The notes beneath the pieces were generated by a model. The model searched no databases, was not told where the DNA came from, and saw only the letters and a list, made by a program, of their open reading frames with translations. DNA of 64,000 nucleotides from positions 1,043,001 through 1,107,000 of the forward strand of contig BSBK01005648.1 of assembly GCA_027943335.1 (NCBI GenBank), given 5' to 3'. This document shows positions 33,833-46,958 of the stretch, in pieces; position 1 is the stretch's first letter, and each line of letters begins with the position of its first letter. The DNA is from Chamaecyparis obtusa (Eukaryota; Streptophyta; Pinopsida; Cupressales; Cupressaceae). The translations under genes were made by a program, and so were the position numbers.

Positions 33833-35154
33833 CTGCAAAATCAATTTAGATGCAAAAATGGGTTAAAACTAAGGAATAGGACATCTCTTGAGAGAGAGAG
33901 AGAATATCAATGTCAACAATTGAAAACGTCATGGGAAAACTTATTTTTGAAAGGCCGCTACATTTTTTTAAGCGTGCAATTGGTTGATGTTTGATTAGTT
34001 AGTAGGTTTTTAATTAATTAAATATATTTATTATCTTGTAATTTTTAAGTAATATATAAACTAATAATTTTGATAACAAATACATTTTAAGCATGAATTT
34101 GTTTTAGTTATGTATGTATATGGCGTAGTAACTAAATGCAATTAAAATGGGATAGTTTACTTTTTAAAGAGAGGTTTTTGTAAAATATGGGATTCAAGTT
34201 ATGTGGAGCCTTAATCAGTGATGTCTCTATGTTTTTTTAAAATAGGATTACCATGAATTTTAGCTTTTTATTTCTTATAATGTATGGCTTTATGTGACTA
34301 ATGTTCCCATTGTAGAGGATACTGTTGAAGGCTAAGGGAGCTCTTTCGATCTTGTTTCTGGAGTTTCTCAATTTATTAATTATTCTATCACTATATCCAA
34401 TGTTCAAAATCAAGTTTTTGAGTAAAAGGTTCAGGTTTTGGTATTGAAAACTTAGTTTTTGCAGCTGCAATCTCTTATTTTTGAAGTTGGAGGAGTTATT
34501 GATAAAATCATAAAACTATAAAAATGAATAGGAGAAAAACAAACATTATATTGTTTATTAGAAAATTGATGTTCCTAATTCATGAAACTAATTGACAGAA
34601 AACTAAATACCTTTAAAACAACTACTCCCATTGCCAACATTTCTCAACATACACTTAATTCATGGTATCTTATTTGTTCAGATTCCAAGCTTTTGATTAG
34701 TGTGCCTCGGGTAATCTTATTGTTTATTTTCAGTTGTTGATGTTGGGGATGGTCAGCATGCAGTAAAATCGAACATTCAGTATGTTGGGGTATTCAACCC
34801 CCCGCCCCCCCCCCCCCCCCCAAAAAAAAAAAAAAAGCATGAACTCTATTTATTTTTAGACCTCAAATGCACACTACACATGCACAGTTGTTATACTACA
34901 CCTGCACTTAAAGACAGTGAGAAGAGATTCCATTTGACAATTTCTAGAAGGTAGATGAGCAAGGGCCACTTCAAAGCAACCCCAACGACTGGATGAACAC
35001 TCACAGCCAAAGGAGGAATCACCCAACAGGATTATCTGTATGCATCTAACAAAAAGACTTACCCATGAAGTGAAACCCACGTGACAACTAAAGGGAAATA
35101 TATTTTCATGTTTATAAAAGTGAATTGGATGAAATGAGTGAATTTTGTATATAC
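33833..35154 (-). other. Intron of the captured phosphatase gene
   Basis: Bounded on the - strand by donor GTATAT (35154 downward) and acceptor TTTTGCAG (33833-33840). AT-rich, with a GA run (~33891-33903) and a C17-A15 homopolymer junction at ~34805-34837. Some short - strand open frames here (34874-35233) look exon-like but are not phosphatase. Confidence 0.65.
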
Positions 35155-35262
35155 CCAAAAATGTAGATGTCTGCAGGAGTTGATGATGGTTGTACCTATT
35201 CATCCAAATTGAGGCCACTATGGGGTGCTTCACCTCCTACATTCCATGTTCCCACAAATATC
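35155..35262 (-). pseudogene. Captured inositol polyphosphate 5-phosphatase, exon a
   Basis: A 108-base exon between acceptor GGTTGCAG (35263-35270) and donor GTATAT (35154 downward). The - strand reads [20 protein letters not shown], a stop for Trp, and [18 protein letters not shown]...LDDWL...PADIYVLG is the opening of the catalytic domain in plant type I enzymes and contains the catalytic Asn of TWNVGG. It joins in phase to exon b, which starts FQEI. The N-terminal WD-less region that normally precedes it was not found above 35262. Confidence 0.88.
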
Positions 35263-37080
35263 CTGCAACCCAAAAAAGAAAATTGAAGTCATCTCTTCCT
35301 TGTCAGGTAAGATGGGTTAAATTACTAGTTCAATGTTTTAGAAGAAAAGATTTTATAGGCTTTTGCATATTCTAAAGTGGCAACACAACTTATCAAATCT
35401 CAGCTGAATTTAACTAAATCCACTTTAATAAATAATATACCTCAGATCTTGCATGTTCATATCCTGAGACATATATGGCTCCTATCTTGCTAGTGTGCAA
35501 TCTCCCTATAACACCATTGATTAGAACTACAAACAACTTGCATCAGGCCATCGTAATTTCTAATAATAGTGCAAAATATTCTGAGACGCTCCACGTTGAT
35601 GCCACCCGCCACCCGAAGTTGTTGCCTAGTTAGGTACATGCAAATACATGGAACGTTTATGCCCTATAATGTTGCAGGTTGCCACGAACACCCACCTATT
35701 TCTGTTGAATTTTCTCACAAGAAAAAGGAAAAGACTGCTGGGAAAATCCAGCATAGCCAATAGGAAATGAGGAATTAAAAATAAAAATTTCATTTAAATA
35801 AATAAATTCGCAGTGACCATGGGATAATTGCAATTTAAACAAGTTTTCCTGATTTCCAAGGAACATATTAATACTCTAAAGCACGTTGAAAACATTAGTC
35901 CCCACCATAAAAGGCAGGGACTAATAATAAACCAACTTCAAGTTATGCCCCATCAACATGGTGATTGTTACCAATTCAAGAATGCACATAAGCATAGATG
36001 CTCGCCACCTTTACTATGTTCAAAACTGAGCCACACAGTACTCGAACATACTGGTCGACCATAATAGTTCATTGATCACTCTCGGAATGATACTTCATAT
36101 AATTTAGTTTCTCCCAAATTCAAGGTACTCTACTATTAGTCCTCTCACGAAGACTATTGAAACACATCACTTGGGATCGATGTGGATAGGAACAACTACT
36201 TGCATTTCACCACCTTATTCATTGGAAAATGGTTCTTGGTAACCATTTAACAAGCCTGGTTTCACATACATGTTATCGGCTTTAATACCAATTATCATAC
36301 GACTATGTGGACACCACCACTTCAGAACGGTTCTTGCAACCTGTTCATTAGAAATTGTTTTTAACGTGCAAAGAAGATAACAAGACATGGAGCATACTCA
36401 AAAGGCAAGTTTTCATCAGTTACAGAAGCTTTAGAGATAGATAAGTCAAGCAAAGTAGCATACATGCCTGTAAATAGTACCAAATCTGGCTGAAATTTCA
36501 ACAAAACACAATGTCAGATTCAGAGTATTGGAGGCACTAGGTACACTAGGTGACCTAGGATTGTTGGTGCTTGGATAGATTGGAACAAGGAAAACTAAAA
36601 ATGAACCAAGTTCCACCCTTTATTACAACTTATTTATCATAAGTAAATTTGCAGGCATCCAAGAACCAACTTTTAGTACATTGGCAATGACATATCCTTA
36701 TAGATTATGATTAAGATATAGTTTTTGCAATGATTTTCCACTCATCTTTAATTTGATTCATAAGTTGTTAATACATGTTCATCATATTTGTTAACATTTT
36801 TTATTCTCATGGACAGGTATTGAAGCACTTGCATGGGTGATAAAGCTTGCTTAGATAGGACTTGGAGACTTTTGAAAAGGCAGGTAAGGAATTCAGAATT
36901 TGTTGCAACAAATTTGAAGTTAGCAAGGCCCTCTCCAGCAAATTCAGAGGTAATTTGAAACCTGAAACACAGACATATTCCATTCTCACTAGGTAAACTC
37001 AAAATGAATGTAAGATAGATGTCACAACAATGAATCATTATATCCTCTTCTTTCTTTTATTGGAATGCAGAATATTACAG
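35263..37080. other. CACTA interior between captured gene and TnpD
   Basis: No recognised coding domain. Several short open frames without consistent codon pattern. It may hold CACTA promoter and leader sequence for the TnpD gene that starts at 37081. Confidence 0.4.
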
Positions 37081-40000
37081 ATGGTTGAACATCATAGGTT
37101 GACTATGGATCAATATCATGCATATGATGAGAGAGTAGCTGATGAGGGGGACATTGACAAATATCCATGTCCATGTAAAAATTGTCTTGGTGGAAAGGTG
37201 AAAAAGAGAAATGTGATTTATCGACATATGATAAGATATGGGTACAGTGGTATAAGCCCTTGGGCTTACAATTATTATGAAGATATGATAGAATTACAGA
37301 CAATCAGAGATGAAGAAGAAACAAACATAAATGAAGAGGCAGAAATGTTTGACGAAGGGTTTGAAGTTGATAGAATGCTAAATGAGGGTCTAAATGATGA
37401 TTGGGCCAAGTCAATGGAGTATGCTTTAAAGCCTATTTATGCTAATTACAAGTTAATCCATTTGACAACAATTCTTCAAATTCTTAACTTGCAAGTGGTG
37501 CATGGTTGGACAAATGAGAGTGTAGATCAATTATTGACATTATTAACTTCATTATTACCAGCTGACTCCACATTGCCAAAGCAACGAAGTCAATGTAAAA
37601 ATCAAATCAGTAAGCTCGGCTTGGGGTATGAAAATATCCACACATGTGTGAATGGTTGTGTATTATTTCATAAAAATCTTGCAAATGAGAGTGAATGTCC
37701 GAAATGTCATGAAACGAGGTATAGACAAGGTTTGAAATCAGTTGTGGTTCCTAGAAAGGTTCTTCGCCACTTTCTAATAATCCTGTGATTACTCTGAATG
37801 TATAGGTGCAGAGACATTTCTAAACTTATGCAGTGGCATGCCCAAAATAAGAGCACTGATGGAAAACAATGACATGTTCCAGACTCTAAGACATGGATGG
37901 AATTTGATAAAAAATGGCCTGATTTTTCTCAAGATCCTCATAATATAAGGTTGGGTTTGGCTCTAGATGGGGTGAACCCATTCTCAAATCAGAGTACCAA
38001 ATGGTCAACTTGGCCAGTGTTTCTAATAAATTATAACTTGCCTCCATGGTTAGCAACTAAACCATTTTTATTAATGTTATCACTGATTATACCGAGAAAG
38101 AAAAGTGTGACTTCAGATACAATAGATGCTTATCTAGAGCCATTATATGATGAGCTAATGGAATTGTGGAATGGAATTGAAGCATTTCAGTGTTTAAGGG
38201 ATGGTCATTCAATCAAATTCACTTTAAAAGCTTCCTTATTGTTTACAATTCATGATCTTCCTACATATGGCACATTGTCTGGTCTCTCTATTCATGGATA
38301 CCATGGATGTCCTACTTGCAAATTTAAGGATTTTGTGAGGCACTCAAGAAGTTTGCGTAAGTGTATTTATTGTGGACATCATGCTTACCTTAAAATGGAT
38401 CATCCATATCGCCGACAAAAAACATGTTTCAATGGTCAAGAAGAGAATCGTGAAGTGCCATTGCTAATAACAGGTGATTACATTGTTGAGAATGGACTAA
38501 AAAGAATGTCATTTATTGAAAATGTTGGGATTGCTGGAAGTAGATATGATCCATGTAATGAAAGTGGTGTAAAATAGTTGTGCATATTGTATAAGTTGCC
38601 ATACTTTAAGGATATAGCTATTAGGCATACTGTTGACTTTATGCATACTGAGAAAAATATAGCTTATGCTATTATAGAAACTTCTTTTGGCTCTTTTGAT
38701 ACTATTTCATCTTGTGAAGACTTTCGAGAAATAAAGATTCGTCGAAATCTTTGGGTTAAAAAATATGATAATGAAAAATATAGAAAACCTAGTGCTCCTT
38801 ATGTCTGAACAAAGGAACAATGTACACAATTCTTACAGTTGATGTCTCAGACCCACTTTCCCACTGGATATGTGAGCAACAACATTATTAGCCAAACTAA
38901 CATTAATGGCATAAGAGGCCTCAAGACCCATGACTATCATGTCATAATCGAGAATATTTTACCTATTGTGGTAAATATATTAGGTTTGGTAAAGGGGCCA
39001 AGATTGGAAATTATAAGGTTAGGCCTAATATTAAAGAGAATGAGTTTACATGTATTAGATCCTTCAAACTTTGATAGTTTGAGAGAGGAGGTTGTTGAAG
39101 TCCTTTGTCTATTGGAGCAAGAATTTCCACCAGCAATTTTTGACATTTCTATGCATCTTTTGATACATCTAGAATATGAACTAGAGTATTGTGGTCCAAT
39201 AAGAATGAGATGGATGTATCCTATAGAATGATATATGAAAGTTTTGAAAAAATTTGTCCATACTAGGGCAAAACCAGAAGGCAGCATGTCTGAGGGATAT
39301 TCAATGCAAGAGGCCATGGGTTTTTGCATAGAATATATGAAGGATTTTAAAAATGTCAATCGACGTGTATGGGATGATGAAGAAGATGAGAGAGTTGCAG
39401 GTGAACTATTAGAAGGCAATGGAAGTTGCGTCAAGCTCTCATATCAAGAAAGAAGTGCAATACATGCCTTTATTCTTCAAAACACATCTTCATTTGACAA
39501 GTGGCGCAGGTAAAAAAATTACACTAATTTTTTTACTCAATTGCATTTACACATTCATATTATTAATCTTAATATTTGTATGTCATTATTTTATGTAGAA
39601 AATATGAAGAAGAGAATCAAATTTGGATGCAGCATCAACCTCAAAAGCGCAGATGTCATAATTTTATTGGAGGCGATTCTTTTCCAAAATTTGAAGAATG
39701 GATTTTTAATGCAATCAATGATGCAAAAGAAGAAGGTCAATATATAACAATAGAGGAAAGTGAGCTTTCACAATCTCCACATATATGGGCTATACGTTTT
39801 AGTGGGGTGTGGGCCTATGGCAGTCATTTGAGAGTGGAAGAAAAGGACAAAGGAAAGACAAATTGTGATTGTGTTGTTAGTGTTGAATTTCTTCATCAAA
39901 TTGAGAAGAAATTTTATGTTGGATTCATCCAAGAAATTATTCAAGTGGATTTTGGTGAAAACAGTCCTATATTATTAAAATGTAAATCGATTCGACCATC

Positions 40001-40412
40001 TGCAGTACAATTTGATGAGTATGGATTTATACGTGCAAATACACGACAATTTTTATAAGAGACGGATGAGCCATATGTCTCCCCTCTTCAAATTAATCAA
40101 TCATTTTTAATTGATGATGTAAGAAGCCCAGGTTGGTCATATGTCATTCAAATAGAGTCTCGTTTGAGATGAAAGTTTATGGAAGTTGTCAATGTAATGC
40201 CTGATGGACAATTTGTTAATTTACAAGAAACATTTGAAGTGGATGAAGACAATTATGAGGGATTGTTTGAAGAAGAGATTTTGATTACCAATGAAGAAAT
40301 TGAGAGAGGGAATATATTGCAAGTCACAAATGAGGATGAGGAAGAAAATCAAACAGATGTAGATACAAGTGATCAAGTTTTTGATCTTGCTGGAAATGCA
40401 GATGATTATTGA
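37081..40412 (+). pseudogene. CACTA TnpD-type transposase
   Basis: Starts at ATG 37081 just after an acceptor-like TTACAG. Domains in order: transposase-associated zinc domain (DKYPCPCKNCLGGKVKK, HMIRYGYSGISPWAY, 37160-37270); TNP2 family N-terminal block with CVNGCVLFHKNL and CPKCHETRYR (37640-37730); core with GLALDGVNPFSNQSTKWSTW (37944-38010), HGYHGCPTCKF (38293) and the signature VDFMHTEKN (38632-38658); then a C-terminal block after an intron at 39514-39598 (GTAAAA...ATGTAG), with YVGFIQEIIQVDF and GWSYVIQIESR. It would cut and move the element. In-frame stops at 37786, 37798, 37870, 38577, 38806, 39231 and 40056 plus others make it dead, but the frame is hardly shifted, so the gene is a fairly recent ruin. 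Confidence 0.92.
39514..39598 (+). other. Intron in the TnpD gene
   Basis: GTAAAAAAATT ... TTTTATGTAG, 85 bases. Splicing joins SSFDKWRR to KYEEENQIW in the C-terminal part. Confidence 0.7.
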
Positions 40413-43400
40413 TGAGGCCAATTTTATGATCTTTTATTTAAGACTTTTATGTTGTTTCTAGACTATTCTATGTTTTAAGGACATAGACCTTTAGACTGAT
40501 ACTTATTTTTGGTAAAGAAATAAAAAGATTGAGAAATGAAGACTAATGCCATCATTATCTTCTTATTTTTATTAGCATGTATTTTTTAATTGTTGTTTAA
40601 TTTATATATGTTCTTTGCTGTTGTGCTTCTCTTTGGGCTCAATGATTACTGCAATTGTCAAAATGCTCATTGTTAGATGGTAAAGCCATTCATTTTTTTG
40701 TTGTATCATTCTATAGTGTGCAAAGCAATTAACTAAAGGTGTTTAATGGTATTTGTTAAGCATGTAGCTTTTCAATGGTTCACTTGATCTTTAGACTTTG
40801 AAAGACTTTACTCTGTTGAGTTCCTGGGGAAGACAATTATCTAGATCAGTTTATTCGGTGACCCTAAACTAATTTATTGATTGAAGTTTGAATCATAACA
40901 TCTAGCATCAAAATAATGAAATGGGACACCATGCTTATTTATTATATTGTATTGTCTTGCTGGTTTCCTTTATTTATCCAAATCACAATTTTGAGAAGAA
41001 CCTGAAAGTGGCAGTGCAAACTAACTTATTAGCATAATACAACATATTAGGTTTCAATGCTGCCAGCTCCGTACCAGTATGCTAACTGCTCACTTTCATC
41101 CTGTGATAAAGGTAACTTCCTTAATCATACTAAAGCTGATGAACATTTATAAGATAAAAGTTTAAAACTACAGATTACAAATGTAGTAGTTTCATACAAA
41201 AAGAACTTGATGTCTGAAATTATCCATTAGAAGTATCCAAAGGAAATACCACAGTATTGTTGAACTTGGAGAATCGTAGATGATCTGCACAGCAAGGTTC
41301 AACAACTATAAGGAATGTTACACCATCTTTAGCATTTGAATACATTTTCTCCTTGGCTTCTGGTGGATCCTCAAAAACCCCCAATGATGTTTTCCCTACA
41401 ATTATCAATTGTTTGTTAGTATGAGATATTAATAAATAAACATTAATCACAATATTAGGTAAACAATGTTCTTGATTGATAGGGAGAGTGAGTTAGTTGA
41501 ACCAATCACAAGTTCCTGCTGCTTTGTCTTTGTCTAAGACTTTAGGTGTCTTGCAAGTACACCAAGTGGACCTATAGGACCTTCTTCTAGATTAGATCCC
41601 CTGATCCTTAACCCCTCTCCAATATCTTTTAGCAAACCTGTCACTTGACCTCTAGTAGTCTTGCACGCTTGATGAGGAACACACAATGTTCCTAGACTTC
41701 TCCTATGTCTTTCTCCAACAGATCTTGCACACTTCTTCCAAGGCTATGAAGATGATTCAAAGGTTCTTAAAATGTTTGTTTCAGTTCCTAGATTCACTCT
41801 AGACTCTTTGGTTCTCTACCGCTTTGCAAGTTTCTTACCAAAATAGGGCTACTAGAGGGAGCCCCAATTAGCCCTCCTACTCCGAGAAATCACGCTATTG
41901 CTCCATTTTCCTGCACTGACCAACACATAATTTTTTAAGAGACTTCCATTCAATTAGAAAAACCTTAGAGATTTTCTTGGTCTTGGGTCTTGGAACGACC
42001 GTACTGTACCTCTACTGACAGTGAGGGTTTTGGAGGGTTTTGAGACCTTTTCTAGGCTTGTCTGTTCTTAAGGGTAGTTTGATACTTTGTGGGATTGCCA
42101 CAAGCTCCTCCTTGACACTAGGGGGTCTTCATTTACTCCCCAACCTCCTCCATAACTTCTTGGTTCATCACCTTCACAGCCTTGGTTTTTGTAAGCTCTG
42201 CAACAGTTAGTTTCCCTAGTCGGGCTGCTTCATGCTCGCCTAGGGCAAGAGCTTATAAATGCCTCCTCTCGTCTTGAAGGGCCCTCTTCCTACACAAACA
42301 TTGTACATTGAACCTACTCACTATCCCCAAATGGATGTACTGATGCTACGGTGGGATAGTGAGAAACATAACTTACAAGTCCAACTGCCTGGTTCAGGAC
42401 AGTGAACAGGCACACATGAAATATTTACAAACTAAGTAAAAGAAATGCAACTACACACAAATTTACTGAAACAAATATATCATAAACTAACTCAACTACA
42501 TTGCCAAATCAAAATAGATCAAAAGTTATACAAAAATCCCTTATTTTCATTCACTATTGTCTGGTTTTAGCATAGAATAGTTACACAGTCACCTGCCCGT
42601 ACTTTCCACACACCGTACTGACAAAGCTTAGGGTTTTTCTTTTCATATCTTGACTTTTTAGGTCATTCCCTAGTACATTTAGGGTTCTCATCACTTTAGA
42701 AGGAGTTTCCATAATTTTAGGAGAATTGGCGAAATGTTGTCAAGCAACTTTTCAAAAGTTGCAAAGTTGCACTTTGCAACTTTTCAACTTTTGGATTGTT
42801 TGCAATTTTCTTTCTTCATAAACCTATTAGAAGCTTTCTAAGGTTTTGAACCCTCCTTAGTGGTAATCTAAAAATCTCATTCTTTGATTCCACTCTAAAA
42901 AAAATTTTGCAACTTTAAAAATCCAAGTTGGATTGCTAATTTTTCGTAAGGACCCTGTCTTCCAAGGTGCCTATCAACTCCTAAAGGCCTTCTAAACCCA
43001 AACTAGCTTTGTCAAAAACTAAAAGAGGTCCATAGACCTTTATTCTATTTACACAGATCATCAAGAGCATCACACAACCAAAATTTAGAGCATTGGTGAG
43101 GGCCCTGTTCTAGGTGCCCCTGCACCATTGATGTCTGAATCTAACTCACAGAAAGCTCTAATAAAGCAGTTCTTAGTTTCACATTAAAGAAAGTTTCAAT
43201 TTTAAAGTCTGATTAACTCAACTTAAAAGAGACAAATTTCCTTAACTATGCAAATAGACTTACTTCATATTTACAGGCTGTAAACTTGTAATCGTAGCAA
43301 CCTACAGACTAGATCCCCCACCAATGGCTTGCAAAAAGATAAAACAAGAGAATATTGATCAACTAGCAAGAACAGATTTTATTCAAATTCGTGCATGCAG

Positions 43401-44311
43401 CACAAGAAATTGAGAAGTTAAAAGGATCACCACATCTTCAGATTGTGAGGAACATATTTCCCTTAAATTGCGACCATATCCTTCTCAGACAAAAAGTGTA
43501 GAAAAAATGTAGATACAATGGTAATTTTGAGTCTGTCCATGGTGGATTCAACTCAATCTCTCATATTCCATCACAACTGTGCACTAAGTTATATCATGTC
43601 AAAGAAGTGTTCTTGATGGAATGCCAATGAACTTGCTCTAAAAGAGGATACAAATGGTAATTCTCAGTTTGTTCAAGATGAGCTCAATTGTATCTCTCAT
43701 CTTCCATTAGGACTCTACCCAAGTCATGTCCTCAGTTGACTTCTATAGTCTCATTATGCACCTTTGTATTTCAAAATGCAAGTTTTATTTTTTTAAGGTT
43801 ACTCGAGCTAGGATTGAGTTTACTGTTTTCTTGCTTCACTTTAAATATCAAGATAATCCATGCAGCTATCTTGACCACAAGTTTTGTGTGAGCTGAACGT
43901 GAAAGAATCTTCTTTTCCTAGCTATCCCTTTATTTTTCAAAACACCTCTTCAACAACCTCCTGCTGCAGAAGTTCTGAATGATTTCCAGACCTTGGAGTG
44001 GACCATCCTCACTGGAAATAGTGATAATATCTTATCTAAGGTGTTCTTGGTGCCATCACAGCCTCCTAGATATCTGATTTCTATCACTAGAAGCCATTAA
44101 AAGTTATTGATGATGTCTTTAGTATGCACATAGGTAAAGAATCTGTAACGTCATCTTTGGTTGCTAATCTGAGGTAATTTGTGTGCTTTATGACTGTCAT
44201 GCATTTGTTATATCATTGTATTTGGTTGTAGCAAGTTTTTTATATCATTGTATTTGGTTGTAGCAAGTAAGTATGACATGTGATATGAGTGTAGTAAGGC
44301 TCAGTATTGAT
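40413..44311. other. CACTA interior, no gene recognised
   Basis: AATAAA at ~40519 could serve as TnpD poly(A) signal. The stretch 41460-43320 has a different, more C-rich base composition and may be an old inserted element, but I found no termini. Small repeats: two related ~135-bp segments at ~43515 and ~43650, and a 32-bp tandem copy at 44208-44271. Confidence 0.4.
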
Positions 44312-45762
44312 TGTAATGTCCCGACTTAAGATATCTTGGAATTTTAGGAATGAATAATTTGAATTCTTTATTCTTTTATGGATTACGTTCTTGATTCCAA
44401 TATAATCTTGCGAATTGCTAATACCAGGTCAACAATATCAAATTATTGATTTCAATGCCACTTAGTATCTCAGATTTAGACAATTGGAAATAACTTTATT
44501 GATTAGTTCTTGTAGAATAAATTTATACTTAATGACCACTATGATCTCTGATGTATCTTATATGGCAATTTAATATACAAGACGAACTTCTCTTATAGCT
44601 GCTCCTTACAATTATATTTATAAACTAGATGTGAATAATGATCTGTTACTTAAAGATTTTGTGGACTATATCAACCTAGATATTAATATTGATCTGAATC
44701 TAAAAGAATGTTTCATCCATTCCAAAATTTGTCATCTATTCTTTGTGTATATAGAGGTAAGGAATACACTTGTCGCCATCTTTCTTATCCCTTGCATACA
44801 ATCTTTTATAAATCAGCCTTCAGTCTGTTTGCATATATTTTCCTGTTATATCCCATATATATACATAAATAGTGTTGTCTTTGAGCTTCCTTGATGTACT
44901 TAGGAAGAATGTATAGTAAGCCCAATAAAAGTACATGTATAAATTTTAGAATGGTGAGTTGCTAAAATATGCAGTGACTCTCATATATCTTTCTCGCTGG
45001 ATATAATTTCCTGAATCGATTGATCGGTAATAAATATGCCATTTATATTCTCAATGATTAGGTATTTTATTAAATATATATCAAATCGTATTTCATTGCT
45101 ACCAATCATCTCACTGATAATTCCTTGAGGACTTTCATCTTCCCTGAATATATTTATTGATCTTGTGCTCTAGTACTAATCATCGATGACTAAAAATTTA
45201 AGTCAATCAATTGGTTTGTATTATCTTATTATGATGCTGGCGACCATACCCATCTTCGTGGGACTGCTTCTATGTGTCAGGGATCTTCTCAATTACTTGT
45301 GTCACTACTATATATCATAAGGAAATCAAAAGAGATGAACATGGGAGATGGTTTCAATATTCTGATATTAATTTCGCACCTGTTATTAATGGTGCAGATT
45401 TGTTTATACCGTAATTATTGTTTGGCCTCCTCAAAACCCTCAAATGCTTCAGGAACCTGACTTGCTACAGTCTTCCACAAAGTTACCATGGACTGACTCT
45501 CTATTTTTTTTTCAATGCATGAAATGAACCAAATTACAAAACATCACCCCTTTCTGTTTATCCTTATCACTCCAAACTCCCAATAGAGTTAGGAAATGAC
45601 TACAAATGACCAATTCCTCAAGCAATTAGTCCCTCGGGTACTATAACATCAAAATCCCCAATTTTGTCTTCAAACCCCTATCAACTAGGCTTCCTCAACT
45701 TACTGTCTCCGCGTGATCCTGCAACAAATTGGTGATAAATTCACCATAAATGGGACATTATA
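44312..45762 (-). repeat. Possible LTR of a reverse-strand element
   Basis: On the + strand it starts TGTAATGTCCCGAC and ends ATGGGACATTATA, an inverted pair AATGTCCC/GGGACATT. Followed by TCTTGTCCTC, which on the - strand is GAGGACAAGA, a polypurine-like tract before TATAATGTCCC. This would make it the 3' LTR of a - strand Ty3 element whose body is lost. No target duplication is seen, and one terminus is TA rather than CA. Confidence 0.35.
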
Positions 45763-45772
45763 TCTTGTCCTC

Positions 45773-46958
45773 AAACACAAAATACATCCTTTGCGTGGCT
45801 AGACTAGTCACTGCAATACTTGGTACCCAATTTCAGTGCTTTCCTCACTGTTCCGCACTGTGGTCACTCTTTCCCGTGCTGCATATGCAATGTTAGTAAC
45901 CTCTATAATACAGGTTAATAAATGTCATTCCATGAATTAGGCCTATCTATTCATGGAATGACTCTAATCATTCCTAAACTTTTACTGCAACAGAAAATTA
46001 AGATATAGAACACTGTTTCACAACTGGTGCGACAGCAGCTTTAACACAATGTGAAATTCATTCACTATCAATTAAAACTGATTGGCAAACCCTTTCAATA
46101 TATATATATAGGAATCAGACTAATCAAATTAAAATGCTAGCAAATAGAATAGTCTGCAAGAACTGAAAATTTGATTGCTTAATGGTTCACCGATTATACA
46201 CCAGTCCATATACAAATTCTCCTCTCCCCTGTCCCGTGACAGAGACTCCCCAAATAAGACTCCCTGATGAATAACATAACTAACTCAACCAATTTCATCG
46301 GTTGGAGTTTGGTTTAAACCTAAGATAATACTAAACACTAACTCCCTCCAAATACTAACTAACCATTGGATTATGAAAATTCAAAATTCCAACTCACAAT
46401 TTATTGAATTCCACTAAACCTTCTAATTTGGATCCCTTATCATTATTAAACTTTCCTAGACAATAAATATTTCAATTTAACCCAAGGACTCTATTGGTCC
46501 CCCTTACAAAGAAAATTTGGTCCATTTGAACCATTTCTAGGATTTGGAAAATCAAAAGCCATTATAGGCTTCAGTACTTCTCAATTGATTTGTCTTAGCC
46601 TCTGATTATCTTGTTGACTCCTCTGGTCCTCCTTGAATACTTTGTAGGTCTTCTTTATCTCAGGCCCTGGTTTGAATGTTTGAGGTGCTCTTGCACCAAA
46701 ATCTCTTCTATAACTTGCATGGCCAATGAATCTCAAGTAGTAAACTAAAGAAAACTAGTAATGCATACCTACTTTAACAATCTGATGTAACTGTTTCTCT
46801 AATTTGGCTGTTATTTCGCTGCTGTAGTTATTATGTGCCACTTTTATAGTTGTGTGTTGTTTTCTTGTTTCTATAGCCTCTTTGTTATAACCACTGCTAC
46901 TACTTATCACCTCTTATTTCAGGAATTTATACATTATTTTTTTTTTGGACATTAGGGA
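45773..46958. other. No gene recognised upstream of TnpA
   Basis: Mixed AT-rich sequence with a short TA run near 46102. Both strands lack a domain I can name. The end of this stretch is expected to hold the TnpA leader. Confidence 0.4.

Noticed and set aside
33428..33844. 138-codon novel protein on the - strand
   Set aside because: The open frame mixes correct and frameshifted parts of a phosphatase exon; the true frame at its start reads FQEIVPLNAGN.
34874..35233. Cys-rich exon-like - strand segments with a GTAAGT
   Set aside because: They lie inside the phosphatase intron whose borders join exons a and b in phase, so they are not needed and match nothing I know.
38937..39434. 165-codon - strand frame
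   Set aside because: Shadow of the TnpD gene on the other strand, whose domains are clear.
44312..45762. Solo LTR
   Set aside because: No flanking duplication (TTGAT versus TCTTG), and a polypurine-like tract remains on one side.
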